In this document: in pieces, positions 33,002 through 37,367 of the stretch
Layout of the letters: every line of letters begins with the position of its first letter
Position numbering within the stretch: the stretch's first letter is position 1
NCBI GenBank assembly: GCA_037127315.1
Contig: JBBBDQ010000350.1
Location: 4,071,001 to 4,135,000, forward strand
Length of the DNA: 64,000 nt
Source of the DNA: Ascarosepion bandense
Lineage: Eukaryota; Mollusca; Cephalopoda; Sepiida; Sepiidae
Direction: 5' to 3'
Position numbers and translations under genes: made by a program
The notes under the pieces: generated by a model
What the model saw: only the letters and a program-made list of their open reading frames with translations
Database searches by the model: none
What the model was told of the DNA's origin: nothing

Positions 33002-33437
33002 TTTATTTTTTCTCTTTTCTCAGAAAGGTGATTTTATTGGCAAGGATGCCTTACTACAACAACGAGAAGATGGTGTTAAACAAAAATTGGTCCATTTTCT
33101 TCTTGAGGACCACAGCATAGACACAGACCTTTGGCCCTGGGGTGGAGAACCAATCTACCGCAATGGTGAATATGTTGGAGAGACCACATCCAGTGGTTAC
33201 GGCTACACACTTGAACAGATGCTTTGTCTTGGCTTTGTTTCAAAATTTGATGAAAATGGCATGGCAGTCGTCATGAAGAACATTAACGAATTTATTCTGG
33301 ATAAAAATGCCAAATATGAAATTGATATTGCTGGAAGAAGGTTTCCAGCAAAGGTTGGAATTTATACCCCAAAAAGTGCCCTAGCCATTTCTGAGCCTTC
33401 TTTTATTCCTGTCCCTCATCGTGCTCGAACCTCGTGA
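6827..33437 (+). CDS. PDPR: Pyruvate dehydrogenase phosphatase regulatory subunit, 3' nine exons
   Basis: Nine exons (6827-6951, 12928-13120, 13457-13612, 14121-14260, 17211-17359, 23372-23579, 25202-25291, 26471-26650, 33024-33437) splice in frame to 550 codons and a TGA stop. All introns are GT-AG. Domains in order: end of the FAD-binding DAO-type fold (GPESFTPD, then a Gly-rich stretch, visible residues 30-70), FAO central region (about 100-160), aminomethyltransferase-like folate-binding fold (about 170-400), and its C-terminal barrel (about 415-535). Blocks such as LRTSPL, KPDWFNIV, CIIDMSSF, GGYENDCS, LYIPAEYALHVY and YEIDIAGRRF fit PDPR better than the related dehydrogenases DMGDH and SARDH. 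Vertebrate PDPR is near 880 residues, so roughly the first third is upstream. Known role: in the mitochondrial matrix it lowers the Mg2+ sensitivity of PDP phosphatase, which reactivates pyruvate dehydrogenase. Confidence 0.92.
6952..7690. other. Intron sequence, no feature seen
   Basis: Start of a 6-kb PDPR intron. No open frame of note and no repeat recognised. Confidence 0.4.
7690..7985 (+). mobile_element. LINE 3' end with internal tandem duplication
   Basis: A block of about 60 bases (AGGCTCATCCCTTGTTCCC through TTTCCAATCTTTTCA) occurs twice, at 7697 and 7850. The second copy runs on to GCCTTGCTCGGGGTGATATG and a poly-A run, the 3' end shared by many LINE copies of the window. An inverted copy is at 41700-41885. 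Confidence 0.6.
8268..8500 (+). mobile_element. SINE head fused to a CATC-type cephalopod repeat
   Basis: Bases 8268-8325 are a tRNA-like SINE head. They pass directly into CATCCTCATCACCATTTCAC and TTTCCATGCTAGCAT..CAG, which belongs to another SINE very common in cephalopods. An (AT)n tract at 8499-8522 follows. Confidence 0.5.
8524..9235. mobile_element. Tc1/mariner-type MITE with long inverted ends, interrupted
   Basis: The left end (CCATAATTATTAGGCCACCC) is matched inverted at 9208-9234. The inner sequence is also self-complementary: the block around GAAAATAGAATGGTTC near 8620 returns inverted near 8805-8850. There is no transposase frame. A TA dinucleotide precedes the left end. A SINE interrupts it at 8875-9182. 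A second copy, in the other orientation, is at 20687-21080. Confidence 0.75.
8875..9182 (-). mobile_element. OR-type SINE nested in the MITE
   Basis: Minus-strand SINE with complete head and body. It is flanked by a perfect 10-bp target duplication GAAATACATT (8865-8874 and 9183-9192) inside the MITE, so it arrived after the MITE and by LINE-type retrotransposition. Confidence 0.9.
9247..9290. repeat. (AT)n microsatellite
   Basis: About 20 uninterrupted TA units next to a GTGTGTGT run. Confidence 0.95.
9293..9425 (-). mobile_element. tRNA-headed SINE carrying a hammerhead-like tail
   Basis: On the minus strand a tRNA-like head begins near 9425 (TAGCTCAGGGGTAGA is an excellent box A; GTTTCAATCCTGG near 9365 is a fair box B). 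Instead of the usual SINE body it passes, after about 30 bases, into the hammerhead-like motif at 9300-9333 and stops at an (AT)n tract. This family differs from the OR-type SINE. Confidence 0.6.
9300..9333 (-). ncRNA. Hammerhead ribozyme-like motif, one core base changed
   Basis: Minus strand: CTGATGA (9327-9333), then GCTGTGATACAGC, which forms a perfect 5-bp stem II with a GAT loop, then AAAA where the core needs GAAA, then CAGATCTGTC, a palindromic stem III followed by GTC, the classic cleavage triplet. The G-to-A change sits in a CpG of the expected CGAAAC, so deamination of an active ancestor is plausible. Stem I pairing is weak. Confidence 0.5.
9431..10190. other. Intron sequence, no clear feature
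   Basis: Mixed sequence with an A-rich stretch from 9960. No coding sense or repeat that I recognise. Confidence 0.4.
10195..10515 (+). mobile_element. OR-type SINE with inverted head
   Basis: The body (about 10269-10515) is in plus orientation and ends in CACTTAACTGACTGA. The tRNA-like head (10195-10268) is present but reversed: its box B and box A read on the minus strand. Such 5' inversion is typical of twin-primed reverse transcription. Confidence 0.8.
10530..11690 (+). mobile_element. Jockey-like LINE, reverse transcriptase remnant
   Basis: Broken reading frames give the RT order of a non-LTR element: VIIPIPKFGEDYSNP, then PIALTSCICKTMERM, then LSNRTFKV, then FSKTKTVCMHFC, and a C-terminal VRSKLDYGC. 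Many stops are present and the 5' part is missing. Its 3' side ends at the composite SINE. Confidence 0.75.
11706..11825 (+). pseudogene. 5S rRNA-derived unit 1
   Basis: Clear 5S rRNA resemblance from TTACGGCCATATCAC through box A-like AGTTAAGCAACATTGAGG, the intermediate element AGATGGGTGACCGC and box C-like TTGGGAATACCAGGTGCTG. Divergence in the middle and fusion to SINE sequence argue against a working 5S gene. Confidence 0.85.
11843..11962 (+). pseudogene. 5S rRNA-derived unit 2
   Basis: Second 5S-like unit, 137 bases after the first, joined by an 18-base linker that resembles the leader of the tRNA-like SINE head. Confidence 0.85.
11981..12100 (+). pseudogene. 5S rRNA-derived unit 3
   Basis: Third 5S-like unit, 138 bases after the second. 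It passes through the same linker directly into the tRNA-like head at about 12109. Confidence 0.85.
12493..12927. other. Intron end, no feature seen
   Basis: T-rich sequence leading to the exon 2 acceptor; no repeat recognised. Confidence 0.4.
12928..13120 (+). CDS. PDPR: PDPR exon (visible exon 2)
   Basis: Acceptor TTTAG at 12923-12927; donor GTAAGA at 13121. It encodes visible residues 42-105 and the first base of the next codon. NYFVAAGMNSSGIAGSGGVG is the Gly-rich strand-loop that closes the FAD site in this family; VDVSRF and FLRDRVKE follow. Confidence 0.92.
13121..13456. other. Short intron, no feature seen
   Basis: 336-bp intron, T-rich, ending in CTTGCAG. Confidence 0.7.
13457..13612 (+). 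CDS. PDPR: PDPR exon (visible exon 3)
   Basis: Acceptor TTGCAG at 13451-13456; donor GTAATC at 13613, weaker than its neighbours at +5. The exon encodes visible residues 106-158, with LRTSPLHTRLEVAGAIFGE and WFVPNAD, the FAO-type segment between the FAD fold and the folate-binding fold. Confidence 0.92.
13619..13777 (+). repeat. Polypyrimidine tract (TTTTC)n-like
   Basis: About 159 bases of nothing but T and C in TTTTC/TTTCTTTT units, starting within ten bases of the exon 3 donor. The mirror-like purine/pyrimidine bias could form triplex DNA. Confidence 0.95.
13785..13870 (+). mobile_element. LINE 3' end fragment
   Basis: Matches the 3' end of other copies: AGTGGCTTTATTGCTTTGC followed by an A-rich end. 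Only the last 80 bases are present, as expected of 5'-truncated LINE copies. Confidence 0.5.
14121..14260 (+). CDS. PDPR: PDPR exon (visible exon 4)
   Basis: Acceptor TTTAACAG at 14113-14120; donor GTTTGT at 14261. It encodes visible residues 158-204, including KPDWFNIVKDEYWACKE and VCIIDMSSFSKIEV, the start of the aminomethyltransferase-like fold; the acidic residue that binds folate amines in this family lies in the region that follows. Confidence 0.92.
14261..15074. other. Intron sequence with two long (AT)n tracts
   Basis: (AT)n runs at 14651-14692 and 14889-14940. The word GGAGAGCTCAATG occurs twice (about 14748 and 15041), hinting at a decayed repeat. No coding sense. Confidence 0.6.
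15075..15362. repeat. Near-perfect 288-bp palindrome (hairpin)
   Basis: Arms of about 140 bases centred near 15219 with a loop of a few bases; only scattered mismatches (for example TATTAAAAATG against CATTTTGAATA). Each arm contains a block with CTGAGGAGGCGTGAG and a later GAAATG, resembling the ends of Penelope-like elements. A transcript would form one long double-stranded RNA. Confidence 0.85.
15363..15834. other. Intron sequence, no feature seen
   Basis: AT-rich, no repeat recognised. Confidence 0.4.
15835..15998 (+). repeat. Repeat end with degenerate hammerhead-like box
   Basis: It has the words CTAATAAAACAGTGCTCAAC and, 100 bases on, TTGCATCATGCATGAAACTC. The same pair of words occurs at 30500-30745 and 62632-62757. 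At 30684 the second word is preceded by CTGATGA; here that box has decayed to TTGACAG. Confidence 0.55.
16092..16402 (+). mobile_element. OR-type SINE
   Basis: Head with GTGGTGCAGTGGATATCAGC (box A) and AGTTCAAATTCC (box B), full body, end CACTTAACTGACTGA. It sits next to (GT)n/(AT)n repeats. Confidence 0.85.
16690..17112 (-). mobile_element. LINE 3' end
   Basis: Minus-strand copy of the family whose longer copy is at 34566-35090. It ends at 16690 in the complement of GCCTTGCTTGGGGTGATACG followed by a short A-rich end. The coding part is decayed. Confidence 0.65.
17211..17359 (+). CDS. PDPR: PDPR exon (visible exon 5)
   Basis: Acceptor GTCTTTCAG at 17202-17210; donor GTAAGC at 17360. It encodes visible residues 205-254 with FLQYLCSNDVDL, VVNTGMQNEFGGYENDCS, the folate-fold strand pair diagnostic for PDPR. 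The final codon is split (TA then T). Confidence 0.92.
17386..17560 (+). repeat. V-family interspersed repeat, partial
   Basis: The words GGTCCATCCTGACC and GTTAGGGTCCCAGC match longer copies at 19105, 20405 and 25955. It begins only 26 bases after the exon 5 donor. Confidence 0.5.
17664..18367 (+). mobile_element. ~700-bp retroelement tail, copy 1
   Basis: Begins CTAGCAGTATAGCC, then a self-complementary GGCGTTGCTCGGG, and ends with (CA)n and AAGTTCCATTTA. The inner (AT)n at 18050-18081 is shared with the other copies. Such 3' ends are typical of RTE-like LINEs or their SINEs; no coding sequence is left. Copies 2 and 3 are at 29699 and 37753. Confidence 0.65.
18380..18690 (+). repeat. F-family repeat with inverted GGCCTTCTTCAGGTG ends
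   Basis: GGCCTTCTTCAGGTG at 18399 returns inverted near 18505, followed by GGCCGAAACATTGTAAA. The tail CTATCTCATCTCAGAGATATAG is shared with the hairpin at 34358. The CTGAAG-GAAAC pairing resembles ends of Penelope-like elements. Confidence 0.55.
18691..19104. other. AT-rich intron sequence
   Basis: Short (GT)n tracts and A/T runs only. Confidence 0.5.
19105..19690 (+). repeat. V-family interspersed repeat, longest copy
   Basis: Contains GGCATGATGGTAAACTGCAT, CAGCAAGGCCTCTGATTG, CCCAGCTATGGGTAAATAG and a stepwise series of TTTTTGAAG/AAAAATATTACC units, ending in AAACAAAACTCAAACTC. Copies at 20340 and 25955 align over most of this length. No pol III boxes or coding sense found; class unknown. 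Confidence 0.65.
19691..20339. other. Intron sequence, no feature seen
   Basis: No repeat or coding signal recognised. Confidence 0.4.
20340..20686 (+). repeat. V-family interspersed repeat, cut by MITE
   Basis: Same blocks as at 19105 up to the TTTTTGAAGAAAG unit, where the MITE at 20687 interrupts it. Confidence 0.6.
20687..21080. mobile_element. Tc1/mariner-type MITE, uninterrupted copy
   Basis: Same ends (CATAATTATTAGGCCACCCC left, inverted near 21045-21068) and same self-complementary interior as the copy at 8524-9235, but inserted in the opposite orientation and without the SINE. About 390 bp, which is the length of the empty element. Confidence 0.75.
21081..21831. other. AT-rich intron sequence
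   Basis: No feature recognised. Confidence 0.4.
21832..22255 (+). mobile_element. Composite 5S/tRNA SINE, 5'-truncated copy
   Basis: Begins inside a 5S-like unit (GGTCAGTACTTAGATGGGTG), continues through the same linker into the tRNA-like head, SINE body and the same 200-base tail as the element at 11706-12480, ending near ACGAACCGACCAAC. Confirms that 5S part, tRNA part and tail form one family. Confidence 0.85.
22256..22605 (+). mobile_element. LINE 3' end
   Basis: Aligns with 49560-49915 and 62860-63250 (CATTATTTGACAGTTGAAATG, AAATGCAATGTTCATCTTC, GTGGCTTTATTGCCTTAC). The final ATGATTTAAAATG is followed by (AT)n. Confidence 0.65.
22608..22800. repeat. (AT)n tracts
   Basis: Two long AT runs (22608-22641, 22751-22797), then (GA)n and a G-run that abuts the next SINE. 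Confidence 0.9.
22817..23122 (+). mobile_element. OR-type SINE
   Basis: Head with ATGCAGTGGATATCAGC, full body, end CACTTAACTGACTGAT, followed by (AT)n and (GT)n. Confidence 0.85.
23372..23579 (+). CDS. PDPR: PDPR exon (visible exon 6)
   Basis: Acceptor AATTTCAG at 23364-23371 after a long T-tract; donor GTAAGA at 23580. The first base completes Tyr; 69 codons follow (residues 255-323), including FLISPTTQQ, VQIRDVTSMYSAITLIGP and HAQELL, the central sheet of the folate-binding fold. Confidence 0.92.
23886..24140 (+). repeat. Three-unit minisatellite, ~95-99 bp period
   Basis: Units start with GCAAAGATATGATTGGC at 23886 and 23985 and a decayed one at 24079. Each unit includes a GGCCAT-AGATGGTG block and an A-rich block. 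Confidence 0.7.
24141..25201. other. Intron sequence, no clear feature
   Basis: A T-run followed by GGTGGTGGTGG and a G-run lies at 24155-24198; otherwise nothing recognised. Confidence 0.5.
25202..25291 (+). CDS. PDPR: PDPR exon (visible exon 7)
   Basis: Acceptor TTTAACAG ends at 25201; donor GTAAGA at 25292. Exactly 30 codons (residues 324-353) with GYASGIRAMRLTHVGEDGF, the loop and strand that flank the folate cleft in this superfamily. Confidence 0.92.
25547..25795 (+). mobile_element. Composite 5S/tRNA SINE, old copy
   Basis: One truncated 5S-like unit (GATCACTGAAGTTAAGCAAT, GGTCAGTACCTAGATGG, TTGAGAATACTAGG) followed by a strongly diverged tRNA-like head and SINE body. It shows that a single 5S unit can also occur. 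Confidence 0.7.
25796..26445 (+). repeat. F-family tail, then V-family repeat
   Basis: 25815-25880 matches the F-family end at 18655-18690 (AAAATATTTAGATTTCAGCA). 25955-26440 is a V-family copy close to that at 19105. It ends about 25 bases before exon 8. Confidence 0.6.
26471..26650 (+). CDS. PDPR: PDPR exon (visible exon 8)
   Basis: Acceptor TTTTTCTAG ends at 26470; donor GTAAGT at 26651. Exactly 60 codons (residues 354-413): YALHVYDTLMRAGVDYGIRN, LRVEKFFASWG and ECGREFRV. The last blocks join the folate fold to the C-terminal barrel. Confidence 0.92.
26763..26795 (-). ncRNA. Hammerhead-like core with minimal stem II
   Basis: Minus strand: CTGATGA (26774-26780), a very short stem II (GGGGGAC), GAAA (26763-26766), then CCGG. 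A CTGTTTACAG palindrome lies just before CTGATGA. A second CTGATGAG on the same strand lies near 26893. Stems I and III are not convincing. Confidence 0.3.
27088..27115. repeat. Perfect 10-bp stem hairpin
   Basis: CCTAGACCTG and CAGGTCTAGG enclose a 5-base loop. One arm also pairs with 26949-26968, so two alternative folds exist. Confidence 0.8.
28626..29698. other. Intron sequence, no clear feature
   Basis: (AT)n at 28741-28762; otherwise single-copy-looking sequence. Weak open stretches without recognisable domains. Confidence 0.4.
29699..30430 (+). mobile_element. ~700-bp retroelement tail, copy 2
   Basis: Same start (CTAGCAGTATAGCCCGGCG), inner (AT)n and end (AAGTCCCATTTATAAATAAG) as copies 1 and 3. 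Confidence 0.7.
30500..30745. repeat. Fold-back repeat with hammerhead-like core
   Basis: Left part has AATAAAACAGTGCTTAATG and (AT)n. From 30596 to 30736 the sequence is a palindrome with ~68-bp arms around AAAAATG. The right arm carries the hammerhead-like core at 30684-30707; the left arm carries its decayed inverse. Confidence 0.7.
30684..30707 (+). ncRNA. Hammerhead-like core
   Basis: CTGATGA, then TTGCATAATGCAT (TGCA/TGCA stem, TAA loop), then GAAA and CTCGG. The bases before CTGATGA form a long hairpin with the other arm, but the base at the expected cleavage position is not preceded by U, so cleavage at that site is doubtful. Confidence 0.35.
30747..31745 (-). pseudogene. DD37D-type mariner transposase, 5'-truncated
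   Basis: Minus-strand frames give the mariner helix-turn-helix side (EEQYAIKFCVKLGK, HKRFKEFRE), then FGVITSDGDIMAPFIFSHG, DSAPCHTS and NSPDCNPLDYY. Counting between the last two Asp residues gives 37, a DD37D signature. An in-frame TGA precedes QQDSAPCH and several frame shifts occur. A plausible terminal repeat (GTGTTGGATGAATTGTCC) starts after TA at 30745-30746; the other end is missing. Confidence 0.75.
31746..32957. other. Intron sequence, no coding signal
   Basis: Contains a 16-G run at 32004-32019, purine-rich sequence to 32180, and AT-rich sequence with short complementary words afterwards. An (AT)n tract (32958-32997) follows just before the last exon. Confidence 0.5.
33024..33437 (+). 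CDS. PDPR: PDPR last exon with stop
   Basis: Acceptor TTTTCTCAG ends at 33023, close behind a 40-bp (AT)n tract and a T-rich stretch. 137 codons (residues 414-550) and TGA at 33435-33437. It encodes DFIGKDALLQQ, DLWPWGGEPIYRNGEYVG, TTSSGYGYTLEQ and YEIDIAGRRFPAKVGIYTP, the C-terminal barrel of the aminomethyltransferase-like fold. The last 20 residues are Pro/Ser-rich and not conserved with vertebrates as far as I can tell. Confidence 0.95.
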   Translation, partial: KGDFIGKDALLQQREDGVKQKLVHFLLEDHSIDTDLWPWGGEPIYRNGEYVGETTSSGYGYTLEQMLCLGFVSKFDENGMAVVMKNINEFILDKNAKYEIDIAGRRFPAKVGIYTPKSALAISEPSFIPVPHRARTS

Positions 33438-33905
33438 ACTGGACAAACAGAGAAAATACTTTAGTTTTCTTTAATTGTTCGAGTTTTTGTTTTGTTCTTT
33501 TTCTTTGTGTTTTAAGCAGTACCCAGTTGTGTGATATCTTTTCTGGCCCCTCCCCACTTTTGAAAAATCTCGGGCTCCATTTACTAAGCTTCTCAAAAAA
33601 CAGAAGGAAACTCAATTCAAATGTCTGGAAATTTTATTCATCTAATTCCAACTTATTGAGTCGACGTTATGAATTTTAAAATTGTAAAACTTTTTTGCTC
33701 ATATGGAATTAAATATAACAGGGGAAAATTGTCACTAATTCAATTGGCAAAATGTCTTGTTCATATGAAATTGTAATTTCCTTCTTGTGCAAATTAAATA
33801 TTTTTAACTGCCCCTGCCTGTCGTGCATTTTTTTTTTATTCAAAGTGTTCTTTTAGGGAGAAAAAAATTTCAAATTCACAATAAATCTGATAAGTTTGAC
33901 CTCAA
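33438..33905 (+). other. PDPR 3' UTR (probable) with polyadenylation signals
   Basis: T-rich untranslated sequence. ATTAAA at 33708 and 33793 and AATAAA at 33880 are candidate signals. The true end cannot be set without transcript data and could lie further on. Confidence 0.5.
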
Positions 33906-34089
33906 ATATTTTGTAACATACTCATTCTGTCAGCCCAATACAAAGATCATTAAATTTCATCCATAGTTCAAAACAAAATTCAGCTAAAGTATTTTTGTTA
34001 AGATCTCGGTGTTTTGCAAAGATAATTTATAAAATATTAAAATTGAAAAAAACATCATTGTTTTGAGATAACGACAAACATTCACAAAA

Positions 34090-34357
34090 ATGTGTGAAAA
34101 GATAAACATGGCTTATCTTTCAGCAGATATTGCAATGACGTCTCTTAAAAGAATTCCTACTCCAATAAGAAAAAAAAAATTCTATCAGTCATTCTTTGAA
34201 ATTATTTATAGAAAAGATTGCACATTTACATCTGTGAAAAGTCTATTTGCATTTTTGATATCTGAAAAACATAAAATCTTTAACCTGGACAATATTTCTG
34301 GAGGACAAATTATTGATATGGTTGATTCAATGAACTTTATAAATGAAAAGGTTTATG
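34090..34357 (+). other. Unrecognised open stretch
   Basis: About 90 codons from an ATG, Lys- and Ile-rich, no domain recognised, running into the hairpin repeat at 34358. It may be non-coding 3' UTR sequence; I see no splice or conservation evidence for a gene. Confidence 0.15.
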
Positions 34358-34533
34358 GTATTTACATTATTCAGACGACTGTCCTCGTCTTTGTTGCCAT
34401 TTGTACAACATTTCGGCTATTGTACGCCCCGGCCTTCCTCAGGTCCTAGCACCTGAAGAAGGCCGGGGCGTACAACAGCTGAAACGTCATACAAATGGCA
34501 ACAAAGAATAGGACAATAGTCTGAATAATGTAA
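34358..34533. repeat. Near-perfect 176-bp palindrome (F family)
   Basis: Two ~85-bp arms around CCTAGC. The inner ends read GGCCTTCCTCAGGT and ACCTGAAGAAGGCC; the right arm goes on to GCTGAAACGTC. The following CTACCTCATCTCAGAAATATAG tail is that of the 18380 repeat. Confidence 0.85.
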
Positions 34534-34565
34534 ATACTACCTCATCTCAGAAATATAGAAAATAT

Positions 34566-35090
34566 TTTTTTTTTTTTAAATCATTTCACCCCAAGCAAGG
34601 CATTCCACTGCCACTATTGCGCTTGGGGCTATATACGGGAAGATAAATAGAAAGAGTGGTTAGATATAGGAAATGTCAGAAGGGGGGTGATAGATAGTTG
34701 GGTGGGTGGGAAGAGTGTTTGAAAGAATGGAAGTGAGTTAGTTTGTTAGGAGGTGTCTATTGACCTTACATTTAAACTCCTGGAGATTGTAGCTGTCGGG
34801 GAAGCAGTCTTGTGGAAGGGAATTCCACAGTCGGGAAGTGCGAGAAAAGAAACTGTTGGAGTAGAAGTTGCGGTTGCATTTTATCGGTTTCACTGTAAAA
34901 GGGTGGGATCTAGTTGCTAATCTAGTATCTCGTGCAAATTCAAACCTAGGGGGCACCAGTGATCTAAGTTCATTGGAGCAGAAGCCGTGAAAGTATTTAT
35001 AGAAGAGACACAGGGAAGCCACGTCACGCCGGTGAGAGAGTGACTGCAGGCGGTCTGCCAAGTCGGTATGAAAGGATTTCTTACTATTTT
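34566..35090 (-). mobile_element. LINE 3' end with ORF2 C-terminus
   Basis: Minus-strand frame of 107 codons (35061-34738) reads LSHRRDVASLCLFYKYFHG, ATRSHPF, SRLWNSLP and LQEFKCKVNRHL, the standard C-terminal region of LINE ORF2 proteins. The 3' UTR ends in the complement of GCCTTGCTTGGGGTGAAATG plus an A-run. Confidence 0.85.
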
Positions 35091-37298
35091 AGCAAATGTC
35101 AGCCAAAATCTTTCTTACTTGGATCAAAGTTTCTCAGCCATTCAAGATTTTTTTATTTATAAAAATTATTTGAACATTTTCATTCTTTTAATTTCAATGA
35201 AAAGAATATACTTTTGTTCAAGGAAAATGTAATTTTTTTAATTTTTTTTTTTATAACAGATAATATAGAGTTAATTAGATTTGGTTTCTTTAAAAATCGT
35301 CAAAATTTCATCAAGGAATCAGAAAGTCAGATGTGCAATATAAACTTGAAAGAAATGGATTGCTAAAAATGTTCTTTTTTATTTTGCGATTAAATTAATT
35401 AGATTTAGTTTGTATTCAACTAAATCATATTGATGCTGGAGATCCTACTAAATTAATGTGGAAGCTAATGTTTTACACAAATTAAACTTTTTTATCAAGA
35501 AAACCTATTACTCTCAGATCCCATCAATAAAGTTAAGCAATGAAATTCCAATTGAAATTAATTCAACATTTTGTTTCTTAATCTTTAAATCAAACAAAAA
35601 GTTTTGCAAAAGTTTGAATTTTTTCTGATAGAATTTTTAAGAAATTTAATTTTAATTTCAGTTTTAGTTTTTAATCCCACAACTAAAAAAAAATAAACAA
35701 AAAATAATTGATGTCCTTGGGAAAGGAGGATTGTTTGTATAAATGTTAGAAAATTAATTTCAAATTGTTTTTACTGGTCCATTCTTTTTTTTTTTTTCCT
35801 GAAATGTTGGGAGCATATATCGTGGTGCAATAAAGCGGATTTTTCTGGAATCAAATACTGGAAAATAAAATCGGCAGCTTTGATTTTTGTTTTTTTGGAA
35901 TTCTATTATTTTAGGGATTGAGCTTTTTCAAAAGTACGTTTCATTCAACTGGGTACAATTCCAATTGCAACAAAAATGTTTTTGTTTTTTTCCTTTATAA
36001 ATTTCAAAATTTGCTTTGTCAATACTATTTTAATATTTGGACAAATGTTTGATACACATTTTGAAACAATGTTTTTTCTTTTTTTAATTTGGTTGCATTA
36101 AGAAATTTAACATTGTCTAAAGAGTTGGAATCTCCCTTCCAAAAAAATTTGTACATCTTCTGAACGGAATGATTTTTGACAATTCAGTCATGTGACCTAA
36201 TTTACTTTCTTCCTTTTAATCCAATGTTGATCTTGAAAGACTTGTATTTGGGGCTTCAGAGATGTTTAGCATGTTTAGATATTTTTGTTCTCTCTTGCCC
36301 CCAGCTTGAATTCAATATCTTATTTCCCAACCACGAGATCTACTCGCACATTCAGCGCCAATGGATGTTAATGTTTTTTAAATTTTACATGTTAAGCATC
36401 AAACGGTGTTAATTAATGTCCCCCATCTTGAACTTTGCGCATTGTCTTCATTTTATCCTCCATGCACTGCTTTGAAGCAATGTTATTTAGTCTCTGGTAA
36501 ATCCTTGTTCTATTCTTGGCCTACACGTCAATAACAACAAAATATCATTGGTGCTGAAGGTGTTAATTCTGTCAAATATTTATTTTAATTAAAATCCTTT
36601 TGATAATATGAAATTGGTTAACATTCACCTTATTTTTAAACAGAAAAACCTGAAACGGCAGTTTTAAAAGCAAAACAATCAGGAATTCTACCTCCAATAT
36701 TTTATTTGATTTCAATTTTATTCAATCATCCTTTTTTACCTTTTTACTCTTCTTGCAATGATGTTCAGCTATTTTCCTTTGGAACTGTTTTTCAAATAAA
36801 GATGAGTCTGGGCTTTTATTTTATGTACTTAAGCCCAATCAAAAGAAATTACATGTTCAAATTAATAATTACCCCTGATCTCTGTCTGAATTAAGGAGTT
36901 CTCCCTGACCCTGCACTCACTTCTCTCAGTTGTCATGGTTACCATGACTGATTTCAGCAATGGTGATAATTGTGCAAGGAATTTGTTTTCTTTATTGAAA
37001 AAAAAATAAAATTCTCTACATTTTATCTTTATTTTTCTGTCTTAATTAAAGCCCCAAAAAACAAAACAACACATTTTTTTACATCTTTCACTTGGGAAAA
37101 GCAATTTTTTTTTTTCTAAAGGCTTCAAGAAAATTTGAAAGTTGTCTAAAGACATTTATCCCCAGGAGAACTGAACTTTGCTTTTTGGAACTTTGCAATG
37201 ATATTTTGCCAAACTTGAGGAATGACTAGTAGTAATGTTGTCACATTTGGAATATTTATATTGTAGTTCAACTATTGTAATTGTAAATTTCAATATAT

Positions 37299-37339
<41 letters not shown>

Positions 37340-37367
37340 GTGTATTTAGGCAGAATTTTTTCATTAA
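35091..37367. other. No gene or repeat recognised
   Basis: 2.3 kb of T-rich, single-copy-looking sequence downstream of PDPR with short open stretches only. It could include a long 3' UTR. (AT)n at 37301-37335. Confidence 0.4.

Noticed and set aside
6827..33437. Sarcosine or dimethylglycine dehydrogenase gene
   Set aside because: The domain order is shared, but the blocks GGYENDCS, LRTSPL, DLWPWGGEPIYRNG and YEIDIAGRRF fit PDPR as remembered better than SARDH or DMGDH. The N-terminal part that would confirm this is not in the window.
34090..34449. 119-codon protein-coding gene downstream of PDPR
   Set aside because: No recognisable domain, no splice or promoter evidence, and its last 30 codons fall in the hairpin repeat.
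35500..35550. Another 5S-like fragment (CAATAAAGTTAAGCAATG)
   Set aside because: Only about 18 bases resemble 5S box A; too short to separate from chance.
36176..36412. Small open frame of 78 codons with Cys and Phe
   Set aside because: No domain, no codon-usage support, T-rich background gives such frames by chance.
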